This document shows positions 38,737 to 47,774 of a DNA stretch of 64,000 nucleotides, piece by piece. The position numbers were made by a program, and so were the translations under genes. The first letter of the stretch is position 1. The number at the start of each line of letters is the position of its first letter. A model generated the notes under the pieces. The model saw only the letters and a list, made by a program, of their open reading frames with translations. It was not told the origin of the DNA and searched no databases. This DNA is from Tropicimonas sp033101155 (GTDB lineage: Bacteria; Pseudomonadota; Alphaproteobacteria; Rhodobacterales; Rhodobacteraceae): assembly GCF_033101155.1 (NCBI RefSeq), contig NZ_JAWMPX010000003.1, positions 186,001-250,000 of the forward strand, in the 5' to 3' direction.

Positions 38737-39204
38737 TTAGCCCTGGATGCCGCCGGCGACATCCAGCAGCGTGGGGAGGATCTTGTCCATGATCGTATCG
38801 ATGTCATAGCTGAGGCTCGACACGGAGACCTGAACGGCGGCGTCTGCCCGCCTGTCGATATTCAGGATCGGGGCGGCAATACTGATCTCCTTCAGGATCA
38901 TCTGATCCTGCGTGATGGAATAGCCATCGCGTGCGGCCTGCGCGGCGCTCTGCGCGATCTTGCTTCGATCCGTGATTGTCTTAGGGGTAACCTGATGGAT
39001 CGACCAAGTCTCGAAGGCGGTTCGGGCCTCGGCCTCGGGCCATGTCGCCAGCATTACCCGTCCCGCCGTGCCCAGCGCATTTATCCGGCGCCCGATGAGA
39101 CTGGCGGCGAAATGCATGCGCTGGTTTGGCAGGCGCAGCGAGTAGATGATGTGATCTCCGGAGATCTGGGCGAGGGTCCCGGTCTCTCTCATGACCACGA
39201 TATC
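38737..39204 (-). pseudogene. IclR-family regulator remnant (effector domain only)
   Basis: About 150 codons encode the C-terminal ligand-binding domain of an IclR regulator (from RETGTLAQISGDHIIYSLRLP onward, through INALGTAGRVMLA and a C-terminal helix). The N-terminal winged-helix DNA-binding domain is missing: the frame upstream is the antisense of the adjacent transporter gene, whose ATG lies at 39191. The regulator was therefore truncated by a deletion that fused it to the operon it probably controlled. It can no longer bind DNA by itself. Confidence 0.78.
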
Positions 39205-40711
39205 GACCAAACGTTCCGCAGCACTGGCTCTCATTCTGGCAACGACAGCGGCCATGCCGGCCGTCGCCGAAAAGGCGTCCGGCACGCTGAAAGTGGCCTT
39301 CACCAAGGAGCTTGAAAACGTCGACAGCTATTTCAACTCCTCCCGCGAAGGCGTTGTCCTGCAACGCGCGGTCTGGGACGGGCTGATTTATCGTGATCCG
39401 GACACGAACGAATATATCGGCAACCTTGCGACCAGTTGGGAGTGGATCGACGACACCACGCTGGAGTTCAAGCTGCGGGAGGGCGTCACCTTCCACAACG
39501 GCGAGCCTTTCAACGCCGATGACGTTGTCTACACGGTGAATTTCGTCGCCAAGGAAGAGAACGGCGTGAAGACGCAGCGCAATGTGAACTGGATGGACTC
39601 GGCCGAGAAAGTCGACGACTACACCGTGCGCATTCCCCTCAAGGACAAGTTCCCGGCGGCGATCGAATTCCTCTCCGGCCCGGTCTCCATGTATCCCGAC
39701 CAGTACTATGCCGAGGCCGGCCCCTCCGGCATGGGGCTCAAGCCCGTCGGCACCGGCCCTTACAAGGTCGTCGAGGTCGTCCCCGGCCAGCATTTCGTGC
39801 TGGAAAAGAACCAAGCCTACCATGACAGCCCGAAAGGTCAGCCAGAGGTGGAGCGCATCGACATCCGTACCATTCCGGACGTGAACACGCAGATGGCCGA
39901 ACTGTTCTCGGGCTCGCTCGACCTGATCTGGCAGGTTCCGGCGGATCAGGCCAACAAGCTGGCGCAGATGGACCAGTTCACTGTCGCCAATGAATCCACC
40001 ATGCGGGTGGGCTACCTGCAGATGGACTCGGCGGGCCGCACGGAAGACTCCCCCTTTGCCGACCGGAAGGTGCGCCAGGCGGTCAACCACGCGATCAACC
40101 GTCAGGAACTGGTGGATGCCCTGTTGCAGGGCAAGTCCCGGGTCGTCTACACGCCGTGTTTCCCCAGCCAGTTCGGCTGCATCCAGGATGTGACCGAATA
40201 TGAGTACGATCCCGAGAAGGCCAGGGTGCTGCTGGCGGAAGCAGGCTACCCGGACGGGCTCACGGTCGATTTCTACGTCTATCGCGACCGCCAATATGCC
40301 GAAGCCATCGCGTCCTACCTGAATGCCGTGGGCATCCAGACGGATTTCAAGATGCTGCAATATTCGGCCCTGCGCGAGCTGAACATGGACGGCAAGGTGG
40401 CGCTCTCCTTCCAGACCTGGGGCAGCTATTCGATCAACGATGCCTCGGCCATGGTCAGCCAGTTCTTCAAGCATGGTTCGCTGGACTATACCCGCGATGA
40501 CGAGGTTCTGGAGTGGCTGGAGGTTGCGGACAGCGCGACCGACCCCGCGCAGCGCATCGAGTACTACACCAAGGCGATCCAGAAGATCTCGGGAGACGCC
40601 TACTGGGTACCAATGTTCAGCGACAACACCAACTATATCTTCACCGGCGACGTCGACTACACGCCGACGCCGGACGAAGTGTTGCGCTTCGTGGACATGA
40701 CCTGGAAGTGA
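39191..40711 (+). CDS. Dipeptide/oligopeptide ABC transporter binding protein
   Basis: A 506-residue periplasmic binding protein of the SBP_bac_5 family. The signal peptide ends near MPAVAEK, and LATSWEWIDDTTLEFKLREGVTFHNGEPF is the family signature. It is the first gene of a transporter operon with two permeases, one ATPase, a gamma-glutamyltransferase and an M20 peptidase, so the substrate may be a gamma-glutamyl peptide such as glutathione. No clear ribosome-binding site precedes the ATG, because the sequence just upstream is the IclR remnant. Confidence 0.93.
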   Translation: MTTISTKRSAALALILATTAAMPAVAEKASGTLKVAFTKELENVDSYFNSSREGVVLQRAVWDGLIYRDPDTNEYIGNLATSWEWIDDTTLEFKLREGVTFHNGEPFNADDVVYTVNFVAKEENGVKTQRNVNWMDSAEKVDDYTVRIPLKDKFPAAIEFLSGPVSMYPDQYYAEAGPSGMGLKPVGTGPYKVVEVVPGQHFVLEKNQAYHDSPKGQPEVERIDIRTIPDVNTQMAELFSGSLDLIWQVPADQANKLAQMDQFTVANESTMRVGYLQMDSAGRTEDSPFADRKVRQAVNHAINRQELVDALLQGKSRVVYTPCFPSQFGCIQDVTEYEYDPEKARVLLAEAGYPDGLTVDFYVYRDRQYAEAIASYLNAVGIQTDFKMLQYSALRELNMDGKVALSFQTWGSYSINDASAMVSQFFKHGSLDYTRDDEVLEWLEVADSATDPAQRIEYYTKAIQKISGDAYWVPMFSDNTNYIFTGDVDYTPTPDEVLRFVDMTWK

Positions 40712-40720
40712 GCCGAACAA

Positions 40721-40745
40721 CGTGAGGGGGCACGCCTCCCTCACG
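40721..40745 (+). terminator. Hairpin between binding-protein and permease genes
   Basis: A 10-bp stem (40721-40730 with 40736-40745, one G-T pair) with a 5-base loop lies ten bases after the binding-protein stop. Such hairpins often protect or partly terminate the message so that binding protein is made in excess over membrane subunits. Confidence 0.65.
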
Positions 40746-40818
40746 CTTCCATTGGCTTTGCGAGACGATCCCCCCTTCCCAGATGCACGGGCAACAGGCC
40801 CGCGGCCCGAGGTGCACC

Positions 40819-41736
40819 ATGCTTCCATTCATCCTGAATAGACTGGGCCTTGCCTTGCTGGTGGCCTTCACGGTCAGTTTCATCAGCTTCTCGCTGCTAT
40901 TCCTGTCCGGTGACCCGGCCGCAGCCCTGGCGGGCGAAACCGCCAGCGGCGAGGATATCGAGGCGATCCGACGCCTCTACGGGTTCGACCGGCCCATGCT
41001 CGTGCAATATGGCGAGTGGCTGTTCTCGGCCATTCGGGGCGATTTCGGCGAGAGTTACTATTTCAAGCTGCCGGTCTCCGGGCTGATCGCCGAGCGCCTC
41101 AAGGTGACCATGACGCTGGGGGTCTGCGGTATCGCCTTCGCGCTGCTGACCGCCGTGCCGCTGGGCGTGGCGGCGGCGATCCGACCGAATTCCATCATCG
41201 ACCGTATCGCGCTGTTCCTGTCTGTCGCCGGGCAGGCTATGCCCTCCTTCTGGTTCGGGCTGATCCTGATCGTGGTCTTCGCGATTCAGCTCGGCTGGCT
41301 GCCACCCTCCGGCGCAAACAGCTGGCGCCATTTCATCATGCCGACCATCGTTCTGGGCTATTGCGCCATGCCCGCGATCATGCGCCTCACCCGTGCGGGC
41401 ATGTTGGACGTGCTGAATTCCGACTTCATCCGCACCGCGCGGGCCAAGGGCGCCGGCGAAGGCCGGGTGCTGTTCAAACACGCCCTGCGCAACGCGATCA
41501 TCCCCGTGGTCAGCCTCGCCGCTGTCCAGATGGGCTTCATGCTAGGCGGCTCGATCGTGGTCGAATCCGTCTTTGCCCTGCACGGCGCGGGCTTCCTCGC
41601 CTGGGAGAGCATTGCCCGCAACGACCTGCCGACCGTGCAGGCGCTGATCCTTGTTTTCTCGATGTTCTACATCGTCTTCACCTTCCTCGCCGACGTTCTC
41701 AACGCCTGGCTGGCCCCCCGCATGCGGAGCACCTGA
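40819..41736 (+). CDS. Dipeptide ABC transporter permease (DppB-type)
   Basis: A 305-residue permease with the DppB N-terminus (RLGLALLVAFTVSFISFSLLFL), six hydrophobic segments and the EAA loop RTARAKGAGEGRVLFKHALRNA near residue 200. Start at ATG 40819 (MLPFIL); the frame opens earlier, but the upstream part is intergenic. The next permease gene begins one base after its stop. Confidence 0.94.
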   Translation: MLPFILNRLGLALLVAFTVSFISFSLLFLSGDPAAALAGETASGEDIEAIRRLYGFDRPMLVQYGEWLFSAIRGDFGESYYFKLPVSGLIAERLKVTMTLGVCGIAFALLTAVPLGVAAAIRPNSIIDRIALFLSVAGQAMPSFWFGLILIVVFAIQLGWLPPSGANSWRHFIMPTIVLGYCAMPAIMRLTRAGMLDVLNSDFIRTARAKGAGEGRVLFKHALRNAIIPVVSLAAVQMGFMLGGSIVVESVFALHGAGFLAWESIARNDLPTVQALILVFSMFYIVFTFLADVLNAWLAPRMRST

Positions 41737-41737
41737 C

Positions 41738-42634
41738 GTGACTGACAGCACAGATCCCCTGTTCCGCGAAGTGCAGGGCCCCTCGCCTGCCGAGATGTTC
41801 AAGACCCGCGCGATGGTCCACAAGGGCCTTCTCTTCGGCCTCTCCGTGGTCGGGCTCCTCGTGCTCGTCGCGCTTTTCGCGCCGCTGCTGGCACCGCATG
41901 ATCCCCACGCGCAGAGCCTGATGAACCGCATGGTGCAGCCGGTCTTCATGGGCGGCACATGGGACCACCCGCTGGGCACCGACCACCTTGGCCGGGGCTA
42001 CCTGTCCCGGCTGGTCTATGGCGCGCGGGTATCGCTGATGATCGGCGCCGTGGCCGCGCTGATCTCGGGCATTATCGGCACGGCGATGGGGGTCGCGGCG
42101 GGCTATTTCGGCGGCTGGGTCGACACGGTCGTGACCTTCCTCATCAATGTGCGGCTGGCAATGCCGGTCGTGCTCGTGGCGCTGGCCGTCGTCGCGATCC
42201 TCGGCGGCTCGCTGACGGTGGTGATCTGCGTGCTGGGCCTGTTGCTCTGGGACCGTTTCGCGGTCGTCATGCGCGCCTCGACGCTGCAAGTCAGCCGCCG
42301 CGATTACGTCGCCGCGGCGCAGGTGATCGGCGCCTCCACGCCGCGCATCCTGCTGGCCGAGATCATGCCCAATATCTTCAACAACCTGATCGTGGTCATC
42401 ACGCTTGAAATGGCCCATGCGATCCTGCTGGAAGCCGCGCTGAGCTTTCTCGGGCTGGGCGTGCAACCGCCAACCCCCTCCAGGGGGCTGATGGTCAGCG
42501 AGGGCAAGAACATGATGCTGTTCGAGCCCTGGCTGGTCCTGCTCCCGGGGGCCGTGCTGTTCGTGCTGGTGCTGGCGATCAACCTGATGGGCGACGGGCT
42601 GCGCGACGTGACGGCTCCCGAAGGACGGAACTGA
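41738..42634 (+). CDS. Dipeptide ABC transporter permease (DppC-type)
   Basis: A 298-residue partner permease with a long cytoplasmic N-terminus, the DppC signature DPHAQSL ... LGTDHLGRGYLSRLVYGARVSL, six hydrophobic segments and an EAA loop near residue 190. A GTG start at 41738, one base after the DppB-type stop, is the only plausible start close by; the longer frame to the left overlaps coding sequence. Confidence 0.94.
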   Translation: MTDSTDPLFREVQGPSPAEMFKTRAMVHKGLLFGLSVVGLLVLVALFAPLLAPHDPHAQSLMNRMVQPVFMGGTWDHPLGTDHLGRGYLSRLVYGARVSLMIGAVAALISGIIGTAMGVAAGYFGGWVDTVVTFLINVRLAMPVVLVALAVVAILGGSLTVVICVLGLLLWDRFAVVMRASTLQVSRRDYVAAAQVIGASTPRILLAEIMPNIFNNLIVVITLEMAHAILLEAALSFLGLGVQPPTPSRGLMVSEGKNMMLFEPWLVLLPGAVLFVLVLAINLMGDGLRDVTAPEGRN

Positions 42635-42637
42635 CCC

Positions 42638-43636
42638 ATGACAGACACGATCCTTTCCGTGAAAAACCTCACGCTCGACATCCCCACCGGCAGCGGAATG
42701 CTGCATGCCGTGCGCGGGATCGACTTCGATCTCAACCGTGGCGAGACCCTGTCCATCGTCGGCGAAAGCGGGTCGGGCAAGTCGCTGACAGCGCTTGCGG
42801 TGATCGGGCTGCTTGGAATATCCATCCAGCGACGGGCCGATGCGATGCGTTTCGAGGAGGTCGATCTTCTGAAGGCGAACCGCCGCACCCTTCGCAATCT
42901 GCGCGGCAACCGCGTGGCGATGATCTTTCAGGAGCCAATGACCTCGCTCAACCCCGCCTACATGATCGGCGACCAGCTGATCGAGACCTTGAAACTGCAC
43001 CGGACGGTCTCGACCGAGATGGCCCGCCAGCGGGCGCTGGAATTGCTGGAAAAGGTCGGCATCACGGCGGCCGAGAGCCGGCTGGGGCAATATCCGCACC
43101 AGCTTTCCGGCGGCTTGCGGCAGCGGGTGATGATCGCGCTAGCGCTGATGTGCGAGCCGGACCTGCTAATCGCGGATGAGCCGACAACGGCGCTCGACGT
43201 GTCGGTCCAGAGCCAGATCCTGAACCTGCTGGGCGAGCTGCGGCGCGAATTCGGCCTGACCTACCTGTTCATCAGCCATGACCTCGCGGTGATAGAGCAT
43301 CTCGCGACGCGGGTCGCCGTGATGTATCTGGGCCGGATCGTCGAGGAGGCCTCGGTGGCGGACCTGTTCGACCGCCCGCGCCACCCCTATACCCGCGCGC
43401 TGCTGGGCTCGGTCCTGACGCCGGACCCGACGCAGGGTGTGCCCGAAACCGCGCTCGGCACAGCCTATCCCAACCCGATCGATCCGCCCTCTGGCTGCGC
43501 CTTTCACCCGCGCTGCCCCTTGGCGACCGCGCATTGCAAGACTGTCGGGCCGCGCCCGCTGCACAGCCCGACAGGCCGCGTGGAATGCCATCTGGAAGAC
43601 CCCGAAAGCCCCTTGTTCAAAGGAGACACGGCGTGA
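42638..43636 (+). CDS. Dipeptide ABC transporter ATPase (DppD-type)
   Basis: A 332-residue ATPase with Walker A GESGSGKS near residue 41, Q-loop, ABC signature LSGGLRQRV near 150, Walker B LLIADEPTTALD, and the C-terminal oligopeptide-type Cys-rich segment (HPRCPLATAHC) of Dpp/Opp ATPases. Only one ATPase is encoded, so it either forms a homodimer or pairs with one encoded elsewhere. Its stop overlaps the GTG of the next gene. Confidence 0.95.
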   Translation: MTDTILSVKNLTLDIPTGSGMLHAVRGIDFDLNRGETLSIVGESGSGKSLTALAVIGLLGISIQRRADAMRFEEVDLLKANRRTLRNLRGNRVAMIFQEPMTSLNPAYMIGDQLIETLKLHRTVSTEMARQRALELLEKVGITAAESRLGQYPHQLSGGLRQRVMIALALMCEPDLLIADEPTTALDVSVQSQILNLLGELRREFGLTYLFISHDLAVIEHLATRVAVMYLGRIVEEASVADLFDRPRHPYTRALLGSVLTPDPTQGVPETALGTAYPNPIDPPSGCAFHPRCPLATAHCKTVGPRPLHSPTGRVECHLEDPESPLFKGDTA

Positions 43637-45199
43637 GCGCATTGTCCCGAACCCAGCATGTCTGCAAGCATGTGATCCAGACCGCCGGCGGCGTTGTCGC
43701 GTCGCAGCACCGGCAGGCGGCGGAAGCCGGTGCCGAGGTCCTGTGCGCCGGGGGGTGACGCGGTTGATGCCGCCGTGGCGACCTCTTTCGCCATCGGTGT
43801 GCTGGAGCCGTGGATGAGCGGTCCGGCCGGCGGCGGCGCGGCGGTGCACTGGCGCGCCGGGACCGGCGAGGCCGTGGCGATCAATTTCGGCATGCGCTCC
43901 CCGAAGGCGCTGGACGCGGCCAATTACCCGCTCTCCGGCGAGGGCAAGGCCGATGATCTCTTCCCGTGGGAAAAGGTCGTGGAGGATCGCAATGTCGAGG
44001 GCGCGACCGCGATTGCCGTGCCCGGCACGGTGGACGGCATCGGACAGGCCCATGCCCGCTGGGGCCGCATTCCGTGGTCGGAGCTTCTCGCACCCGCCAT
44101 CGCCCATGCCCGCGAGGGCATGCTGGTCGACTGGTACGCGGCGCTGATGATCGCCTCGACCGCCCGCAACCTCGCCCGCGACCCGGATGCCGCGGCGCTC
44201 TTCCTCGATGACAGAACCTGGCCCAAAGGCTCCGGCTGGACCGCCATCCCCGACAACCGGCTGGATCAACGGCGCCTCGCCGACACGCTGGAGCAGATCG
44301 CGCAGGGCGGCGCGCGCAGCTTCCATGAAGGCGATCTGGCCCGGTCCATCGCCTGCGACGTGCAGGACAAGGGCGGCTGCCTGACCGCCGAAGACCTCGC
44401 GGGGTACCGGTGCTGGGTGGGCGCGGCGATGCCCGTTCCCTATCGCGACGCGCTGTTCCACGTGCTGCCCGGCCTGACCGCCGGCCCGACCTTTGCCCGC
44501 ACGATGGAGCTTCTGTCCACGGCGGACCTCTCCGCGCCTGTCACGGCCTATCCCGCCTATGCCACCGCCTTGCAGCAAGCCTATGACGAACGGCTCGGCA
44601 GCATGGGCGACGATGGCGAGGTGCCGCAGGCGCCCGGTTGCACCACGCATTTCTCGGTCGTCGACCGCGCGGGCAACATGGTCGCCCACACACAGACGCT
44701 GCTGTCGATCTTCGGCAGCCGTGTCGTCTCGCCCTCCACCGGACTGCTGATGAACAATGGCATCATGTGGTTCGACCCCGAGCAGGGTCGCCCCAATTCG
44801 CTTGGGCCGGACAAGGCCTGCCTGATGAATGTCTGCCCGATCCTCGGGACCGCCGGCGACCGGCGTTTCGCCATTGGTGCCTCGGGCGGGCGCAAGATCG
44901 TCTCGGCGGTCACCCAGCTCGCCTCCGCGATCGTCGATGACGGCATGGGGATCGAACGGGCCTTCCACCGGCCGCGCATTGACATGTCTGGCGGAGACCG
45001 GATCATTGCCGACGAGACGCTCGACCCCGCCACCCTCGACGCCCTGTCCGCCTTGCTGCCCACCAGCTCCACCCGGCGCACCGTCCTGCCCTATGCCTTT
45101 GCCTGCCCCGCCGGCGTGCTGCGCGAGGGTGGTTCCAATTCGGGATGCACTGAAATCATGTCGCCTTGGGGTGACGCCGTTCTCGAGGAAGACGCATGA
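43633..45199 (+). CDS. Gamma-glutamyltransferase-like hydrolase (frameshifted)
   Basis: Translation from the GTG at 43633 gives a normal N-terminus (TQHVCKHVIQTAGGVVASQH ... AEVLCAGG) but stops at 43756-43758. Removing one G from the run of six at 43750-43755 joins it to the remaining ~500 codons (GDAVDAAVATSF ...). That part carries the nucleophile Thr in TTHFSV (about residue 340 of the joined protein) and the later active-site residues. There is no signal peptide, so unlike most GGTs it would act in the cytosol on imported substrate. The lesion may be natural or a homopolymer error. If real, the gene may be dead or expressed by slippage. It is followed with a four-base overlap by an M20 peptidase gene. 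Confidence 0.85.
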
Positions 45200-46590
45200 G
45201 CCGCGACGCCGCCATTTCCCGCGTAACAGAGTATTTCGACGCCGGAACCTTCCAGTCTGACCTCTCCGCGCTCGTCTCCTATCGCAGCGAGATCCAGAGC
45301 CAGACGCCGGAGGCGCGGGCCGAAAGCCTGCGATACCTGCAAGAGGCCATGCTGCCCCGGCTCTCGGCCATGGGCTTCGCCTGCGAGATCATCGACAATC
45401 CGGACCCGAGCGGCGGCGCGCTGCTGATCGGGGAACGGGTCGAGGGCGACGACCTTCCGACGGTGCTGACCTATGGCCATGGCGACACGGTTCTGGGGCA
45501 GGAAGGCATGTGGCGCGAGGGGCTGGAGCCTTGGCGCATCGTCGAGGAAGGCGAGCGCCTCTACGGGCGCGGTACGGCCGACAACAAGGGGCGGCACCTG
45601 ATCAATATCGCCGCGCTGGAGGCCGTCCTGGCGACGCGGGGACATCTCGGTTTCAACACCCGGATCGTGCTGGAGATGAGCGAAGAGGTCGGCTCGGTTG
45701 GCCTCGCGGAAATCTTCCGCAGCCACAAGAACCGGCTGACGGCGGATGTTTTGATCGCTTCGGACGGGCCGCGGCTGCAACCCGATGTGCCGACCATGTT
45801 CATGGGGTCGCGCGGCGGAACCACCTTCGATCTTCTGGTGGAAACGCATGACGGCGCGCATCATTCGGGCAATTGGGGCGGGCTGCTGGCCGATCCGGCG
45901 ATCATCCTCGCCCATGCGCTGGCCTCGATCACCGATGCACGCGGCCAGATCAAGGTGCCCGCCTGGCGGCCCGACAGCCTGACCGACAGCATCCGCGCCG
46001 CCTTGCGTGACCTGCCCGTGACCGGTGGCGAGGGCCCCGAGGTCGCGCCCAACTGGGGGGAAGCGGATCTCACGCCAGCCGAACGCGTCTTTGGCTGGAA
46101 CAGCTTCGCGATCCTCGCCATGGTCTCCGGTGTGCCCGAGGCCCCGGTGAACGCGATCTCTGGCTGGGCGCGCGCGACCTGCCAGTTGCGCTACGTGGTG
46201 GGCACGGACCCGGAGGCGATCCTCCCGGCGCTGCGTCAGCATCTCGACGCCGAGGGGTTCGCAAATGTGCAGATCAAGCCACATGACCGGGGCCTTTTCA
46301 CCGCGACGCGGCTGGACCCGGAACACCCCTGGGCGCAGTTCGTCGGAGCGTCCATCCGGGCGACGGCGGGCGGGCTTCACGTCCTGCCGAACCTCGCGGG
46401 CTCGCTGCCCAATGACAGCTTCACCGACATCCTCGAGCTGCCGACGATCTGGATTCCGCATTCCTATCGCGGATGCTCCCAGCATGCGCCGAATGAACAT
46501 GTCCTGAAACCGCTCTGCCGCGATGCGCTTCGCGTGATGGCCGGCGTGTTCTGGGATGTTGGCGCCACGGGCGGTCCGGGCCGACACTGA
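45196..46590 (+). CDS. M20 family metallopeptidase/deacylase
   Basis: A 464-residue di-zinc hydrolase. The M20 motifs are GHGDTV near residue 95, GRGTADNKG near 128, the Glu-Glu pair in EMSEEVGS near 160, and the C-terminal HE-type zinc ligand region (PHSYRG). Family members remove amino acids from dipeptides or acyl groups. Co-transcribed after the gamma-glutamyltransferase, it could split the Cys-Gly-type or other dipeptide released from a gamma-glutamyl peptide; that substrate is inference. Confidence 0.92.
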   Translation: MSRDAAISRVTEYFDAGTFQSDLSALVSYRSEIQSQTPEARAESLRYLQEAMLPRLSAMGFACEIIDNPDPSGGALLIGERVEGDDLPTVLTYGHGDTVLGQEGMWREGLEPWRIVEEGERLYGRGTADNKGRHLINIAALEAVLATRGHLGFNTRIVLEMSEEVGSVGLAEIFRSHKNRLTADVLIASDGPRLQPDVPTMFMGSRGGTTFDLLVETHDGAHHSGNWGGLLADPAIILAHALASITDARGQIKVPAWRPDSLTDSIRAALRDLPVTGGEGPEVAPNWGEADLTPAERVFGWNSFAILAMVSGVPEAPVNAISGWARATCQLRYVVGTDPEAILPALRQHLDAEGFANVQIKPHDRGLFTATRLDPEHPWAQFVGASIRATAGGLHVLPNLAGSLPNDSFTDILELPTIWIPHSYRGCSQHAPNEHVLKPLCRDALRVMAGVFWDVGATGGPGRH

Positions 46591-46607
46591 CGTTTCTGAC
46601 GCTGAGA

Positions 46608-46635
46608 GCTCTCGCAGGGGGCAACCGGCGAGAGC
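46608..46635 (+). terminator. Hairpin after the M20 peptidase gene
   Basis: GCTCTCGC (46608-46615) and GCGAGAGC (46628-46635) form a perfect 8-bp stem with a 12-base loop, 17 bases after the stop codon. No T-run follows; it is a plausible end of the dipeptide operon. Confidence 0.45.
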
Positions 46636-46727
46636 GACCTGCAGTCAAAACGGTGGCCGCCGTGTCACCGCCTCCTGTTTGAATCCGCGCCATGGAGCAC
46701 AGCCACAGACTCGCACAAAAGCTCGTT

Positions 46728-47774
46728 TCAGCCGCCACAGACCGGACAATCCGCACGCGGTTTCAAGGCAATCTGCCGCGTCTCGCCATAGAGCGCGTCA
46801 TAGATGAACATCCGCCCCCGGAGCGGTTCGCCGGCCCCGGACAGCAGCTTGACCGCTTCCACCGCCATCATCGTGCCAACCACCCCCGGCAGCGGCCCGA
46901 GCACGCCGGCCGCAGCGCAGGAGGGCGCAAGCTCGGGCGCTGGCGCCGCAGGGAAGATGCATTGATAGCACGGCGCGTCATGGGCCGGATCGAAGACCGA
47001 AAGCTGCCCTTCCCATTGGCTCAGCGCGCCGGAAACCAACGGGATTCCCGTCGCAACGGCAATCCGGTTGACGAGATAGCGGGTGTCGAAATTGTCCGTA
47101 CCATCGAGGACGAGATCATAGTCGGAAAAGAGCTCCGCCGCGATCTCTTCTGTCAGCTCCCGGTGATAGGGCTTCAACGTTATGAAGGGATTGCGGGCTG
47201 ACATCGCGCGAACAGCGGAGAAAACCTTGGGCTCGCCGATATCCTCCTCGCGATGGGCAATCTGGCGTTGAAGGTTCGAATTGTCCACCTCGTCACCGTC
47301 GATCACGCCGATGGTCCCGACCCCGGCCGCCGCAAGGTACAGCAGCGCGGGGGAGCCGAGGCCACCAGCACCCACCACGAGCACTTTCGCCTCTTTCAGA
47401 CGCTTCTGTCCCGGTCCGCCCAGCTCGCGCAGCACGATATGACGGGCATAGCGCTCCAGCTCGCCCGCCTCGAAAGCACCAACCTTCGCCGGAATTGCGG
47501 GTTCGACCGGCTCGGCCGGCTGCGCGCGCGCCTTGAGCCAGGACAGGCCCCGCGCGTAGATCAGTGCCAACACGGCGAAGCCGCCGAGAAGGAGCCAGGG
47601 CGCAGGCGAGCCGCCCGTCGCCTCGCGCAGCGGATGGCCGCCGGGTAGAAGGCTCTGCTCCAGCAACACGACGGTGTAGAGCGCACCGATCATCCCCCAA
47701 CGCGCACGCTTCGTGGCGCCCATGAAATGGCCCAATCCCCAGAGGCCGGCCGCGATCAGCAGGACAAGCATCAT
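46728..47774 (-). CDS. moeB: Membrane-anchored ThiF/MoeB-type adenylyltransferase
   Basis: A 348-residue protein. The first ~80 residues hold two or three hydrophobic segments; the rest is a ThiF/MoeB/HesA domain with the ATP-binding GAGGLGSP near residue 127, DGDEVDNSNLQRQ near 150, and C-terminal Cys pairs (CYQC, CPVC) for zinc. Such enzymes adenylate the C-terminal glycine of MoaD or ThiS in molybdopterin or thiamine synthesis; which partner is used cannot be read here. Its start overlaps the stop of the sulfatase gene (ATGA). Confidence 0.88.
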   Translation of the reverse strand: MMLVLLIAAGLWGLGHFMGATKRARWGMIGALYTVVLLEQSLLPGGHPLREATGGSPAPWLLLGGFAVLALIYARGLSWLKARAQPAEPVEPAIPAKVGAFEAGELERYARHIVLRELGGPGQKRLKEAKVLVVGAGGLGSPALLYLAAAGVGTIGVIDGDEVDNSNLQRQIAHREEDIGEPKVFSAVRAMSARNPFITLKPYHRELTEEIAAELFSDYDLVLDGTDNFDTRYLVNRIAVATGIPLVSGALSQWEGQLSVFDPAHDAPCYQCIFPAAPAPELAPSCAAAGVLGPLPGVVGTMMAVEAVKLLSGAGEPLRGRMFIYDALYGETRQIALKPRADCPVCGG

